DNA of 64,000 bases, taken from contig NZ_FPAP01000001.1 in assembly GCF_900116415.1 (NCBI RefSeq), positions 186,001 through 250,000 of the forward strand, written 5' to 3'. This document shows positions 52,878 through 62,154 of this stretch, one piece after another; within the stretch, counting starts at the first letter, position 1, and each line of letters starts with the position of its first letter. The notes below the pieces were generated by a model that saw nothing but the letters and a program-made list of their open reading frames with translations, had not been told where the DNA came from and made no database searches. The stretch is from Chryseobacterium formosense (GTDB taxonomy: Bacteria; Bacteroidota; Bacteroidia; Flavobacteriales; Weeksellaceae). Position numbers and translations under genes: made by a program.

Positions 52878-52963
52878 TGCCGGATGACAGATGCTGGAAG
52901 GTGGAAGTTTGATGTGTCTAAACCTCCTGCCTCCATCATCCATCTTCCTGCCAAATTTAAAAC
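52878..52963. repeat. Dispersed repeat inside the efflux operon, copy 2
   Basis: GGATGACAGATGCTGGAAGG ... CTCCATCATCCATCTTCCTG. TCCATCATCCATCTTCC (52932-52948) differs at one position from 47925-47941. Inverted GGAAG/CTTCC arms. Confidence 0.6.
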
Positions 52964-54259
52964 ATGAAAAAAATACTCTTCATATTCATCATCAATCTAT
53001 TTCCTGCTCAGGAAAGCTGGAATCTTCAGAAATGTCTGGATTATGCCTCTACAAATCATCCTTTGATTAAACAGGCAACCGTAAATATTCAGAAAAACGA
53101 CCGGCAAATTGCAGCTTCAAAAGGAATGTTGTTACCATCAGTAAATGCGGGAGTGAATCACAGCTATAGTTTCGGTTCGTCTATTAATCAGTCAAACAAC
53201 CAGCGAGAAGCGCTCAATACGCAATATGATCAGGTTTTTGCCCAGGCCAATGCTGAATTGTTTAACTGGAAAAATTATCTGAATATTTCTCTCTCAAAAC
53301 TCAACAAAACAACGAGCACTTACAAACTGAAACAAGCTCAAAATGAAGTGAAATTGAATGTGATTCAGACTTTTTTCGCATATCAGAACAGTAAAAGCTG
53401 GCTTGATGTTTTAGAAACACAGATTTCAGGAATTGAAGAGCAGATCAAAAGAACTGAAAAAGAAGTTGAGATCGGAAACCGTTCTAAAAGTGATGTTTAC
53501 GATATTAAAGCAAACCTTGGAACGTTGCAGGAGCAATGGGTTTCTGCAAAAAATCAACGTGATTTAGCCAAAATAAACCTTCTCAATGCTCTGAATTTGC
53601 AAGATGATTCGATAGATTTTGTGATGGCGGAAGAAGGTTTGTTGAGTGAAAATTTTTCGGATTCAGAATTTACGCAGAAATTGATAGAAAATAATCCTGC
53701 CTATAAAACCATACTTGCAGAAATTCAGGCTCAGGAAAAAAATATAAGTATCGAAAGATCGGGCTATTTACCAACTTTAACAGGAAATTACAGCTGGTCA
53801 ACGTTTTATAATAAATTTTTAGGAAATAATCAATCTGTAAACATCAATTTTTCAGATCAGTTTAGCCAAAATAAAAATCAGTCGGTTTCATTTGGACTCA
53901 ATATTCCTATTTTTAATAAGTTTCAAGTAAAAAACAATGTAGAAATTGCCAAACTGAACGTGATTAATTCTAATTACGATAAAGATTTAATTGTGAATGA
54001 TCTCGCAAAATCGATCAATTCAATAAGAGCTCAGTTTCTGAATGCTCAGGAAAAATATAATCTTCTGGAATTAAATTTCGAAAACCAAAGACTCTCATTT
54101 CAAAAATCAGAAGAAAAATATAAAGAAGGTTTAATGGATGCCTACACGTTTTTTGTTGTCCGAAACAACTGGCTTCAGGCAAATTATAATCTTATCAACA
54201 GTAAAAATGACGTTATTCAGCAGACGGAACTGCTAAAGATTCTGAAGAATGGATTTTAA
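52964..54259 (+). CDS. TolC family outer-membrane efflux channel
   Basis: 431 aa. Signal peptide MKKILFIFIINLFPAQ. Two OEP repeats with the family start WNLQKCLDYASTNHPLIKQATVNIQKNDRQIAASKGMLLPSVNAG and long helical hairpins (VLETQISGIEEQIKRTEKEVEIGNRSKSDVYDIKANL; KFQVKNNVEIAKLNVINSNY). Last gene of the HlyD-ATPase-permease-permease-TolC operon; together a tripartite pump spanning both membranes. The substrate cannot be read from sequence. Confidence 0.93.
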   Translation: MKKILFIFIINLFPAQESWNLQKCLDYASTNHPLIKQATVNIQKNDRQIAASKGMLLPSVNAGVNHSYSFGSSINQSNNQREALNTQYDQVFAQANAELFNWKNYLNISLSKLNKTTSTYKLKQAQNEVKLNVIQTFFAYQNSKSWLDVLETQISGIEEQIKRTEKEVEIGNRSKSDVYDIKANLGTLQEQWVSAKNQRDLAKINLLNALNLQDDSIDFVMAEEGLLSENFSDSEFTQKLIENNPAYKTILAEIQAQEKNISIERSGYLPTLTGNYSWSTFYNKFLGNNQSVNINFSDQFSQNKNQSVSFGLNIPIFNKFQVKNNVEIAKLNVINSNYDKDLIVNDLAKSINSIRAQFLNAQEKYNLLELNFENQRLSFQKSEEKYKEGLMDAYTFFVVRNNWLQANYNLINSKNDVIQQTELLKILKNGF

Positions 54260-54580
54260 ATAAAAATTCACTTTGAAATTTTATAGAAGATAACGCCACA
54301 TACATCAAAGTAGGGTTATGGCTATTGATGTTTCATTAAAAATGAAGTGTTTATGCATTTATTTAAAAAGAAGTGCAGAAATTGAAAGACAGAAATTAAA
54401 CCTCAAAGCAATCAGAAAATAAGAGATTTATTGATGGAAGTTCCGATGATGATGTAATTATTATATATTTTCAGTTGATTACAACTACTGCAATCATTGA
54501 AAGAAAGTTTCGCATAATTTTTTTACTGATTTGCATTTCCGTAAATTTGGCGTGTAAAAATAAATAAATCTTAAGTAAGA
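54260..54580. other. Gene-free 321-nt region before gnd
   Basis: Holds a 34-codon open frame (54318-54422) without recognisable features and the gnd -7 box at 54542. No clear terminator hairpin was found for the efflux operon. Confidence 0.45.
54542..54549 (+). promoter_or_regulatory. -7 box of the gnd-zwf-pgl operon
   Basis: TAAATTTG, matching TAnnTTTG, 31 nt before ATG 54581. The region 20 nt upstream is T-rich but lacks an exact TTG. Confidence 0.5.
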
Positions 54581-55999
54581 ATGGAAAAGTATAATTACGG
54601 GGTCATTGGTCTCGGAGTCATGGGGAGAAATCTGCTTTATAATATTGCCGATAATGGTTTTTCTACAGCAGGATTCGATTTGGATGAAGAAAAAGTCATT
54701 GAGCTTCGAAATGGAGTGACTGAAGGTACAAAGGTAATCGGCTCTGTCTCTCTCGAAGAATTTGTAATCGGTCTAGACATTCCGAGAAAAATTATTTTGA
54801 TGGTTCCTGCAGGCAAACCAGTGGATGCTGTTCTTGAAAGTATTACTCCGTTTCTCAGCCCGAAAGATGTTGTAATTGATGCTGGGAATTCTTATTTCAA
54901 AGATACTGAGAGACGTATTGCTGATTTGGCTTCTAAAAACCTGCATTTTATGGGAATGGGCGTTTCCGGAGGAGAGCAGGGTGCAAGAAGAGGCCCAAGT
55001 ATTATGCCCGGTGGAGATTTGGAAGCTTTCAATTTAATAAAACCTATGCTGGAATTAATTTCAGCAAAAGTAAATGGTGAAGCTTGTACCGCTTACATGG
55101 GGAAAGGTTCAGCAGGAAATTATGTGAAAATGGTTCACAACGGAATCGAATATGCCATTATGCAATTAATCAGCGAGGCTTATGATTTGTTGAGAAAAGG
55201 AGCCGGTCTGAACAATGATCAGTTATACGAAGTTTTCAAAAACTGGAACGAAGGCGAAATGAATTCTTTCCTTATTGAAATCACAAGAGATATTTTCCAG
55301 CAAAAAGATGATTTGACAGACGGTTTTCTTGTTGATCAGATTTTAGATAAAGCCGGAGCAAAAGGAACCGGAAAATGGACTTCAGAACAGGCGATGGAAA
55401 TTGGTGTTTCGATCCCGACCATTGATGTTGCCGTTACTTCAAGAATTATATCAGCTTATAAAGAGGAAAGAATAAAAGCTTCTCAATTATATGCTAAAGA
55501 AGAAATTTCAACACCCGAAAATGTAGAATTATTCATCCAGGAAGTTGGCGATGCATTGTATCTGGCTACTTTGATCAGCTATGCGCAAGGTTTGGCATTA
55601 TTGGTAAAAGCTTCTGAAGAATATCAGTTTGAAATCCCATTGAAAGATGTTGTGAAAATATGGAGAGGCGGTTGTATAATCCGTTCTGTTTTATTAGAAA
55701 AATTCTATTTGGCTTATTCTAAAGATGAGAATTTATCGAATATTTTATTGGATCAGGAAATTTCAGAAATCGTAAAAACTAAAATTTCTTCATTAAGAAA
55801 AACGGCTTCTTTCGCTGCATCAAACGGAATCCCAAGTTTAGGAATTCAGGCAGCTTTAGGATATTTCGAAGCTTACACAACAGAATCTTTACCGGTAAAT
55901 CTGCTTCAGGCTCAGCGTGATTATTTTGGAGCACATACATACCAAAGAACAGACAGAGAAGGAGTTTTTCATACTTCATGGCAAAACCTAAATAAATAA
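54581..55999 (+). CDS. gnd: 6-phosphogluconate dehydrogenase, decarboxylating
   Basis: 472 aa, the long NADP-dependent form. Rossmann motif GVIGLGVMGRNLLYNIADNGF, then MGMGVSGGEQGARRGPSIMPGG, catalytic region MGKGSAGNYVKMVHNGIEYAIMQ, GTGKWTSEQAMEIG and the C-terminal FGAHTYQRTDREGVFHTSW that reaches into the partner subunit. Produces ribulose 5-phosphate, CO2 and NADPH. First gene of gnd-zwf-pgl, so the order is reversed relative to the pathway; 9 nt separate it from zwf. Confidence 0.97.
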   Translation: MEKYNYGVIGLGVMGRNLLYNIADNGFSTAGFDLDEEKVIELRNGVTEGTKVIGSVSLEEFVIGLDIPRKIILMVPAGKPVDAVLESITPFLSPKDVVIDAGNSYFKDTERRIADLASKNLHFMGMGVSGGEQGARRGPSIMPGGDLEAFNLIKPMLELISAKVNGEACTAYMGKGSAGNYVKMVHNGIEYAIMQLISEAYDLLRKGAGLNNDQLYEVFKNWNEGEMNSFLIEITRDIFQQKDDLTDGFLVDQILDKAGAKGTGKWTSEQAMEIGVSIPTIDVAVTSRIISAYKEERIKASQLYAKEEISTPENVELFIQEVGDALYLATLISYAQGLALLVKASEEYQFEIPLKDVVKIWRGGCIIRSVLLEKFYLAYSKDENLSNILLDQEISEIVKTKISSLRKTASFAASNGIPSLGIQAALGYFEAYTTESLPVNLLQAQRDYFGAHTYQRTDREGVFHTSWQNLNK

Positions 56000-56008
56000 A
56001 TCAGGAAA

Positions 56009-57490
56009 ATGAGCGACAACACAATCCTGCATCCAACGACGGTCGTTATTTTTGGTGCAACGGGAGATTTGGCAAAAAGGAAGCTTTTTCCTGCGTTTTA
56101 CAATTTATATATTGATGGCAGAATGCCAAAAGGCTTCAATATTTTAGCTTTAGGACGAGCCGAAAATACGGATGAAAAATTCAGAGCTTATATTAAAGAA
56201 AATCTGGAAAGTTTTTCAAGAAAGACGATAACGCCGGAAGACTGGGCTGGTTTTCAAGCACATATCAGTTATTTTCAGCATCAGCTGGATGAAGAAAGTT
56301 CTTATCAGAATTTATATCAGAAACTGGAAGATTTCGACAAAGTGTATGGAATGAGAGGAAACAGGCTTTTCTATCTTTCCATCGCGCCAAACTTCGTGTC
56401 GGTAATTTCAAATCATATTAAAAATACTTCAATAGCTTCAGACCCTGCAAAAGATCGAATTATCATCGAAAAACCTTTTGGTCATAATAAAGAGTCTGCT
56501 ATTGAACTCAATGATCTTCTTTCACAAACCTTTCAGGAGGAACAGATCTATCGTATCGACCATTATTTAGGCAAAGAAACGGTTCAGAATATTTTAGCAT
56601 TCAGATTCGGAAATTCTATTTTTGAACCTTTGTGGAATCACAGACATATAGAATCCGTGCAGATTACTGTTGCCGAAGAAGTAGGAGTAGAGACAAGAGC
56701 AAGCTTTTATGAACAGACCGGTGCTTTACGAGACATGATTCAGAATCACCTTTTGCAGATTCTTTGCATGGTTGCCATGGAACCGCCGGTTTCATTGGAA
56801 TCAGGAGAAATCAGGGATCGTAAGGTAGATGTTTTAAAATCAATCCGCAGAATTTCGCCAGATAAGGTTGATCATTACGCTGTGAGAGGTCAGTACGGAA
56901 GAGGAAAAGTAAATGGTGTCAAAGTCAATGGTTATCGTCAGGAAGAAGGAATTGCTCCTGATTCGAATACGGAAACATTCGCTGCTATTAAGTTTTATCT
57001 GGATAACGAAAGATGGGAAAACGTTCCTTTCTACGTTCGTACCGGGAAGAAGATGAAGGAAAAACATTCTTATATTACGATTCAGTTTAAACCACTTCCG
57101 CATTCTACATTCTCCGAAAGTACATCACTTCTGTCGGCGAACCGATTGATTATTAATATTCAGCCACAAATGGACATCAGATTGCAGTTTATGTCTAAAA
57201 AGCCCGGACTTTCTTTAGAACTAAAACCTGTGGAAATGATTTTTGACAATTTTGCCTGTCAGACAGACACTCCTGAAGCGTATGAAACACTTTTATTGGA
57301 AGCACTATTAGGCGATCTTACTTTGTTTATGCGTTCGGATCAGGTGGAAGAAGCCTGGGATGTTGTAAAAACGATCCAGGAAACCTGGGAGAAAACCAAA
57401 GATTCTTCTTTCCCGAATTACGAAGCAGGAAGTTGGGGACCCGATGACAGCAATGCATTGGTGGAAAGACAAGGGCATCAATGGGTTTAA
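56009..57490 (+). CDS. zwf: Glucose-6-phosphate 1-dehydrogenase
   Basis: 493 aa. NADP-binding [20 protein letters not shown], substrate/catalytic motif [13 protein letters not shown] (His as base), [45 protein letters not shown] and a complete C-terminal domain. Oxidises glucose 6-phosphate to 6-phosphogluconolactone, the entry of the oxidative pentose phosphate route. Preceded by AGGAAA as ribosome site; 18 nt to pgl. Confidence 0.97.
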   Translation: MSDNTILHPTTVVIFGATGDLAKRKLFPAFYNLYIDGRMPKGFNILALGRAENTDEKFRAYIKENLESFSRKTITPEDWAGFQAHISYFQHQLDEESSYQNLYQKLEDFDKVYGMRGNRLFYLSIAPNFVSVISNHIKNTSIASDPAKDRIIIEKPFGHNKESAIELNDLLSQTFQEEQIYRIDHYLGKETVQNILAFRFGNSIFEPLWNHRHIESVQITVAEEVGVETRASFYEQTGALRDMIQNHLLQILCMVAMEPPVSLESGEIRDRKVDVLKSIRRISPDKVDHYAVRGQYGRGKVNGVKVNGYRQEEGIAPDSNTETFAAIKFYLDNERWENVPFYVRTGKKMKEKHSYITIQFKPLPHSTFSESTSLLSANRLIINIQPQMDIRLQFMSKKPGLSLELKPVEMIFDNFACQTDTPEAYETLLLEALLGDLTLFMRSDQVEEAWDVVKTIQETWEKTKDSSFPNYEAGSWGPDDSNALVERQGHQWV

Positions 57491-57508
57491 AATTTAATTA
57501 AAGACTAA

Positions 57509-58219
57509 ATGAATATTACAATATTTAATGATCTAGATGTTTTATACAAAAAATCAGCAGATCTGTTTGTAGAACTTTCGGAAAAGGCAATTCAAAAGCG
57601 TGGAAAGTTTGTAGTGGCATTAAGTGGAGGTTCTTCTCCAAAGGCTATTTTCAGCTTATTGTCAACTTCAGAGTATGCAGATAAGATAGAATGGAATAAA
57701 GTTTACTTTTTCTGGGTAGATGAAAGATGGGTTTCTCTGGATAACGAAAAAAGTAATTTTAAAATGACTTTGGAGACGCTTTTGGATAAAGTTCCGGTTA
57801 ATAAAGATCAGATTTTCCCGATGTATAAAGACGGAATCGAGCCAGAAGATTATGCGAAAGAATATGAAGCGCAAATCACAAATGTTTTGGGAGACGACGG
57901 TACTTTCGATTTTATTCTTTTAGGAATGGGTGATGATGGTCATACGGCATCTTTGTTTCCAGGTGAGAAAGTTTTACACGAAAAAGAAAAATGGGTGGAT
58001 GCATATTATCTTAAACCGCAGGAAATGTACAGAATTACTTTGACTGAACCTATCATTAACAAAGCTGAAAATATTCTGATTGTCACATTTGGTCAATCTA
58101 AAAAACACGCTCTTAATGAAGTCTTAAACGGAGACTATAATCCGGAATTATATCCGCTTCAGCTAATTGAAAAGAAAGATGGAGTACAGATTTTTACCGA
58201 TGAAGAGGCGGGAGCCTGA
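57509..58219 (+). CDS. pgl: 6-phosphogluconolactonase, DevB/SOL type
   Basis: 236 aa. Motifs of the NagB-like lactonase family: VVALSGGSSPKAIFSLL, VYFFWVDERWVSLDNEKSNF, FDFILLGMGDDGHTASLFPG and ITLTEPIINKAENILIVTFG. Hydrolyses the lactone made by Zwf to the substrate of Gnd. Last gene of the operon; the hairpin at 58284-58313 follows. Confidence 0.95.
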   Translation: MNITIFNDLDVLYKKSADLFVELSEKAIQKRGKFVVALSGGSSPKAIFSLLSTSEYADKIEWNKVYFFWVDERWVSLDNEKSNFKMTLETLLDKVPVNKDQIFPMYKDGIEPEDYAKEYEAQITNVLGDDGTFDFILLGMGDDGHTASLFPGEKVLHEKEKWVDAYYLKPQEMYRITLTEPIINKAENILIVTFGQSKKHALNEVLNGDYNPELYPLQLIEKKDGVQIFTDEEAGA

Positions 58220-58283
58220 TCTGATAAACGACACTAAATTAATATTGGAATAGTTAAGAAAAGTATATTCCTTTAATTATAAT

Positions 58284-58318
58284 TGAGGCTGTCCCAAAAG
58301 TGGGATAGCCTCATTTTA
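58284..58318 (+). terminator. Terminator hairpin after pgl
   Basis: TGAGGCTGTCCCA (58284-58296), loop AAAG, TGGGATAGCCTCA (58301-58313), one G-T pair, followed by TTTTAT. Strong 13-bp stem, modest T run. The rest of the 317-nt gap to 58536 is AT-rich with nothing else recognisable. Confidence 0.7.
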
Positions 58319-58536
58319 TCTGTGAATAATAACAGGAGCCTAACAAAATATTTGTTTGAAAATATAGATAATGTTTTGAAGATGTTGAATAATAATTAAT
58401 TTATAATTGATTTAAAATCAAGGGATGTACGCATAAGTGTAAAAATTATATTTCCACATAAAACAATTTGTTTCAGTCAAGTAAATTATCACAAAAATTA
58501 AATATTTTTTTATATTTAAATATCTAAAATCACGAT

Positions 58537-60114
58537 ATGCTTGAAGACTTTGAATTTTATCTTTTTTTGGTTTTCTTAATTATAATGCTCATCATGTTGG
58601 CCAAAAAGATACGGGTTGCCTATCCGGTACTGCTGGTGTTAGCAGGACTTTTCATAAGTTTTATTCCTGGTGTACCGGCACTTAAGATTGATCCCGAATT
58701 ATTATTTATTATTTTTTTACCTCCATTGCTGTATGAAGCTGCATGGTCAACATCGTGGAAAGAACTCTGGCGATGGCGTAGGATTATTTTTAGTTTTGCT
58801 TTTGTAGTCGTTTTTTTTACCGCATTCTCAGTTGCTGTTTTCGCCAATTATTTTATTCCGGGATTTTCTTTAGCTCTTGGTTTTTTATTGGGCGGTATAG
58901 TTTCTCCACCTGATGCAGTAAGCGCCGGAGCAATTTTAAAATTTGTAAAAGTGCCAAAAAGACTGGCTTCAATTCTTGAAGGTGAAAGTTTGCTGAACGA
59001 TGCTTCTTCTCTGATCATTTTCAGATTTGCAATGATTGCTGCTGCAACCGGTCAATTTATCTGGCATGAAGCGGCTGGAAGTTTTGTTTGGATGTGCTTT
59101 GGTGGTGTGGGAATCGGGCTTGCTATTGCATACATCTTTATGAAACTACACAAAATTTTACCTACCGATTCAAACACCGATATTTTACTGACTTTTATTG
59201 CGCCATTCTCTATGTATTTGGTAGCAGAACAATTTCATGCATCAGGAGTTTTGGCGGTTGTGACCGGCGGATTATTTCTTTCTTATCGCAGTCATGATTT
59301 TTTGAGCAGTGCATCGCGAATACGTACGGTAACGGTTTGGGAAAGCTTTTGTTTTTTGTTGAATGGAATTGTTTTCATGCTTATAGGTTTAGACCTGCCA
59401 GAAATTGTTTCAGGTTTAGGTGATACAGATATTTACACTGCAATCGGTTATGGAGTTGCAGTTACTGTTGTTCTTATTATAGTAAGAATTTTAGCAGGGT
59501 ATGCAGCAGTAATTACAACCTTGGTGATGAGAAATTTTATCACCGTTGCAGATGCACAATCGCCCGGTTGGCAAACCCCCATAATTATTGGATGGACCGG
59601 AATGAGAGGCGTAGTATCTCTTGCTGCCGCACTTTCCATCCCGTTGACGTTAGATGATGGAACTCCGTTTCCTCAAAGAAATATGATACTTTTCATCACA
59701 TTTATAGTAATTCTGTTAACTTTACTCTTACAAGGACTTACGCTTCCTTTTTTGCTTAAAAGATTTCCACCGATAGACCGGGATTTTATTAAAAGTGAGA
59801 AAGAGATCGATTACGATATTCAGAATAGTTTGGCAAAAGTGGCAATTGATAAAATACGTAACGATTATGCTCATAAGGTAGACAGTTTCCCAACTTTGAA
59901 AGATCAGTTGCAGAAATATGAAAGGCAGGTAAACAGCTCTGAAATTATTCTTAATTATGAGGAATATAGAAAAATTTATATCGACATTCTTGAAACTCAA
60001 AGAAACTGGCTCATCAATAAAAACAGGGAAGAGCTGTTGTTAGATGAAGAAATAATCAGAAAACATCTTCGTCTGCTTGATCTTCAGGAAGAAAGATTGA
60101 ATATGAAAAGCTAA
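58537..60114 (+). CDS. Na+/H+ antiporter, CPA1 (NhaP-type) family
   Basis: 525 aa. About twelve membrane helices over residues 1-410, with the CPA core LLGGIVSPPDAVSAGAILKFVKVPKRLASILEGESLLNDASSLIIFRFA (ND ion-binding pair) and GWTGMRGVVSLAAALSIP. The cytoplasmic tail of about 115 residues is helical and charged (EKEIDYDIQNSLAKVAIDKIRNDYAHKVD ... LRLLDLQEERLNMKS), as in bacterial antiporters with the Nha-C domain. Exchanges Na+ or K+ for protons. Single gene. Confidence 0.94.
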   Translation: MLEDFEFYLFLVFLIIMLIMLAKKIRVAYPVLLVLAGLFISFIPGVPALKIDPELLFIIFLPPLLYEAAWSTSWKELWRWRRIIFSFAFVVVFFTAFSVAVFANYFIPGFSLALGFLLGGIVSPPDAVSAGAILKFVKVPKRLASILEGESLLNDASSLIIFRFAMIAAATGQFIWHEAAGSFVWMCFGGVGIGLAIAYIFMKLHKILPTDSNTDILLTFIAPFSMYLVAEQFHASGVLAVVTGGLFLSYRSHDFLSSASRIRTVTVWESFCFLLNGIVFMLIGLDLPEIVSGLGDTDIYTAIGYGVAVTVVLIIVRILAGYAAVITTLVMRNFITVADAQSPGWQTPIIIGWTGMRGVVSLAAALSIPLTLDDGTPFPQRNMILFITFIVILLTLLLQGLTLPFLLKRFPPIDRDFIKSEKEIDYDIQNSLAKVAIDKIRNDYAHKVDSFPTLKDQLQKYERQVNSSEIILNYEEYRKIYIDILETQRNWLINKNREELLLDEEIIRKHLRLLDLQEERLNMKS

Positions 60115-60190
60115 ATCTTTAATAATGAAAATAACTTTCAATTCTACGAAACCTTACCCGATTCTTTGATTTCTTTAAACTTGCAAAAAA

Positions 60191-60219
60191 ATACTCCAAA
60201 GTAAGAGACTTTGGAGTAT
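60191..60219 (-). terminator. Terminator of the SDR gene
   Basis: Perfect 12-bp stem ATACTCCAAAGT / ACTTTGGAGTAT with a 5-nt loop; the minus strand continues into TTTTTTTGC. It may also stop transcription from the antiporter gene. Confidence 0.8.
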
Positions 60220-60234
60220 TTACAAATTAAATTT

Positions 60235-61098
60235 TTATGACAAAAGATCCTGCATTCCAAATGCGGTTAAAACTTTTGAATATTCAGTTGCTACAGCATC
60301 ATTGGCAGCTCTTACAATTTCTCCTGTAGTAGGATCTGCAACAGTTCTCAACGGTCTTTGTCCTTTCGGTAAATTGATAAGCTTTACAACTGCATCAGCA
60401 ACTTCCTGCGGATCAGGTTTTACTGTTTCAATCATTTTGCCAACGGCTCCAAATATTTTATCCGGAATATCAGCGATCAATTTATAATCATCATTTACGG
60501 ATGTATCAGATCCGAATTGAACCTTTTGAGACATTTCGGTAGGAAACGAACCGGGTTGTATAATTGCTACATCAACTCCAAAAGGTCGCAACTCGTAATG
60601 TAAACTTTCGCTTAAACCTTCCAGAGCAAACTTTGAAGCACCATATGTTGCGAAAAAAGGAGCGGAGAATCTACCCCATCCACTTGAAACGTTGATAATC
60701 AATCCTTCCGACTGTTTACGCATAAAAGGCAATGCCAACTTCATCAATCTCCATGGGGCAATAACGTTGACATCAATCATTCGCTGCAAATCTTCCGGTG
60801 TTGAGCTTTCTGCCACACCAAACATGGAAATACCTGCATTGTTTACCAATACATCAATGGTTCCTTCTTTCGCAATAATGGTGTTGATTGCATTTTTTAC
60901 ACTGGTTTCATCAGTTAACGACACATCCAGAACAGTAATATTTTCCACTTGTGCTAAAGCTTTTGCCTTCTCCGCATTTTTTCCATCGAGATCTCTCATG
61001 GTAGCGTAGACTTTATGTCCCAATGCTGCAACGCTATTGGCAGTAAGCCATCCAAAACCACTATTTGTTCCTGTAATCAAGACTACTTTTTTATCCAT
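60235..61098 (-). CDS. Short-chain dehydrogenase/reductase
   Basis: 287 aa classical SDR. Cofactor motif ITGTNSGFGWLTAN, NNAGISMFG, catalytic Ser in INVSSGWGRF and YGASK (Tyr-x-x-x-Lys), then IQPGSFPTEM. Substrate unknown. Downstream of, and in the same orientation as, a Crp-like regulator gene, from which it is separated by 79 nt containing the palindrome TTTACCATATGGTAAA; an identical site lies upstream of the regulator, so both are probably controlled by that protein. Confidence 0.92.
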   Translation of the reverse strand: MDKKVVLITGTNSGFGWLTANSVAALGHKVYATMRDLDGKNAEKAKALAQVENITVLDVSLTDETSVKNAINTIIAKEGTIDVLVNNAGISMFGVAESSTPEDLQRMIDVNVIAPWRLMKLALPFMRKQSEGLIINVSSGWGRFSAPFFATYGASKFALEGLSESLHYELRPFGVDVAIIQPGSFPTEMSQKVQFGSDTSVNDDYKLIADIPDKIFGAVGKMIETVKPDPQEVADAVVKLINLPKGQRPLRTVADPTTGEIVRAANDAVATEYSKVLTAFGMQDLLS

Positions 61099-61154
61099 TT
61101 TTTTTTGTTATTTAAATTATTAAAGCAAATTTCGGGTTCTGGCAAAAGAAAACA

Positions 61155-61170
61155 TTTACCATATGGTAAA
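61155..61170. promoter_or_regulatory. Crp-like regulator operator, copy upstream of the SDR gene
   Basis: Perfect palindrome TTTACCATATGGTAAA, 57 nt before the SDR start. Identical, with the flank AAGT, to 61781-61796. Confidence 0.75.
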
Positions 61171-61177
61171 AAGTGAT

Positions 61178-61747
61178 TTACCTGATGTTTTTTCTTATTC
61201 TGCTTAATGATTGCTGGGTAATCCCTAAATAGGAAGCTATGTAAGACAGCGGTATTCTGTTGGCAAGATTAGGAAATTTGTCAAGAAATGAGAGATATCT
61301 TGTGGTCGCATCTTCTGAAACCAACGGACTTCTTCTTTCAATGGTTTTTAATAAACAGTTTTTTAAGATCAGACCGGTTATATCATGCCAACCCACGATG
61401 GTATTTCCAATGTCATCCCAGTCTTTTTTCGAAAAAACAAGCAATTTACAATCGGTAACTGCCTCAATATAATCGGTAGCCACTATTTGTGCCTCAAAAT
61501 TTTGTTGATCCGAAACAAAGTTAAACTCGTCTATAAAATGATGAGTGATTTCCTGACCTTTATTGTTGTAATAGCAAAAACGAACAACTCCCTCCAGAAT
61601 AAACCCCACCTGCTTGGGAATTTTACCGGCTTCAGAAAAATATTCACCTTTTCGCAGGTCGATCTCCGTTGCTTTGTTTGTAATAAGGTCAATCTGCTGC
61701 TGATTCAGATGACCAAACTGCAGAATGTATTCAATAAACTCTTTCAT
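61178..61747 (-). CDS. Crp/Fnr family transcriptional regulator
   Basis: 189 aa. Cyclic-nucleotide-binding-like domain (LRKGEYFSEAGKIPKQVGFILEGVVRFCYYNNKGQEITHHFIDEFNFVSD) without the residues expected for cAMP, and a C-terminal HTH (PLSYIASYLGITQQSLSRIRKNIR). This Bacteroidota type often sits beside an SDR or other oxidoreductase. The perfect palindrome 34 nt upstream of its start points to autoregulation. No iron-sulfur cysteine cluster, so not an Fnr oxygen sensor. Confidence 0.92.
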   Translation of the reverse strand: MKEFIEYILQFGHLNQQQIDLITNKATEIDLRKGEYFSEAGKIPKQVGFILEGVVRFCYYNNKGQEITHHFIDEFNFVSDQQNFEAQIVATDYIEAVTDCKLLVFSKKDWDDIGNTIVGWHDITGLILKNCLLKTIERRSPLVSEDATTRYLSFLDKFPNLANRIPLSYIASYLGITQQSLSRIRKNIR

Positions 61748-61780
61748 AGATTAAAAATACTTTATTTTTTGTGCAATAGA

Positions 61781-61796
61781 TTTACCATATGGTAAA
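61781..61796. promoter_or_regulatory. Crp-like regulator operator, copy upstream of its own gene
   Basis: TTTACCATATGGTAAA, perfect 16-bp palindrome, same as 61155-61170 over at least 20 nt. The remaining gene-free sequence to 62100 is AT-rich and shows no further structure. Confidence 0.75.
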
Positions 61797-62103
61797 AAGT
61801 ATTTGTTAAATACGAATCGCTCTGAAAACTGATTTGAACAAGCATCATAAAATAGCTGGAGTTTTCTTCAGCCTATATTTCCTTTCAAATTTTTTATTTG
61901 ATTAGATTTCGTTTTATAACAATAAATAATGTTCGAAATTTTTCTAAAATACCTTACCGACAAAATGGAACCCTCAAGTTAAGATCCAAATAATAGAATC
62001 TGTACACAAATTATTTGAAGAGTTTGTGACTTTTTCTTTAATAATCAATTTTAAATAAACTTAAAAGTAAATAGGAGCTATTTTCTGTTGATTATAAATA
62101 AAA

Positions 62104-62132
62104 ATCCAATCTGCAGATTTTACAGATTGGAT
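62104..62132 (-). terminator. Terminator of the secreted phosphatase-like gene
   Basis: ATCCAATCTG, 9-nt loop, CAGATTGGAT; the minus strand continues as TTTTTATTTATA. Perfect 10-bp stem. Confidence 0.8.
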
Positions 62133-62154
62133 CTTTAGATTAAACTCAAATACT

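Noticed and set aside
54318..54422. 34-codon ORF between the efflux operon and gnd
   Set aside because: No recognisable features, no ribosome site, and chance ORFs of this size are common in such DNA.
58284..58313. GAGGCTGTCCCAAAAG resembling the terminal repeat of some insertion sequences
   Set aside because: Both arms are only 4 nt apart and no transposase or target duplication is present; it reads as a terminator hairpin.
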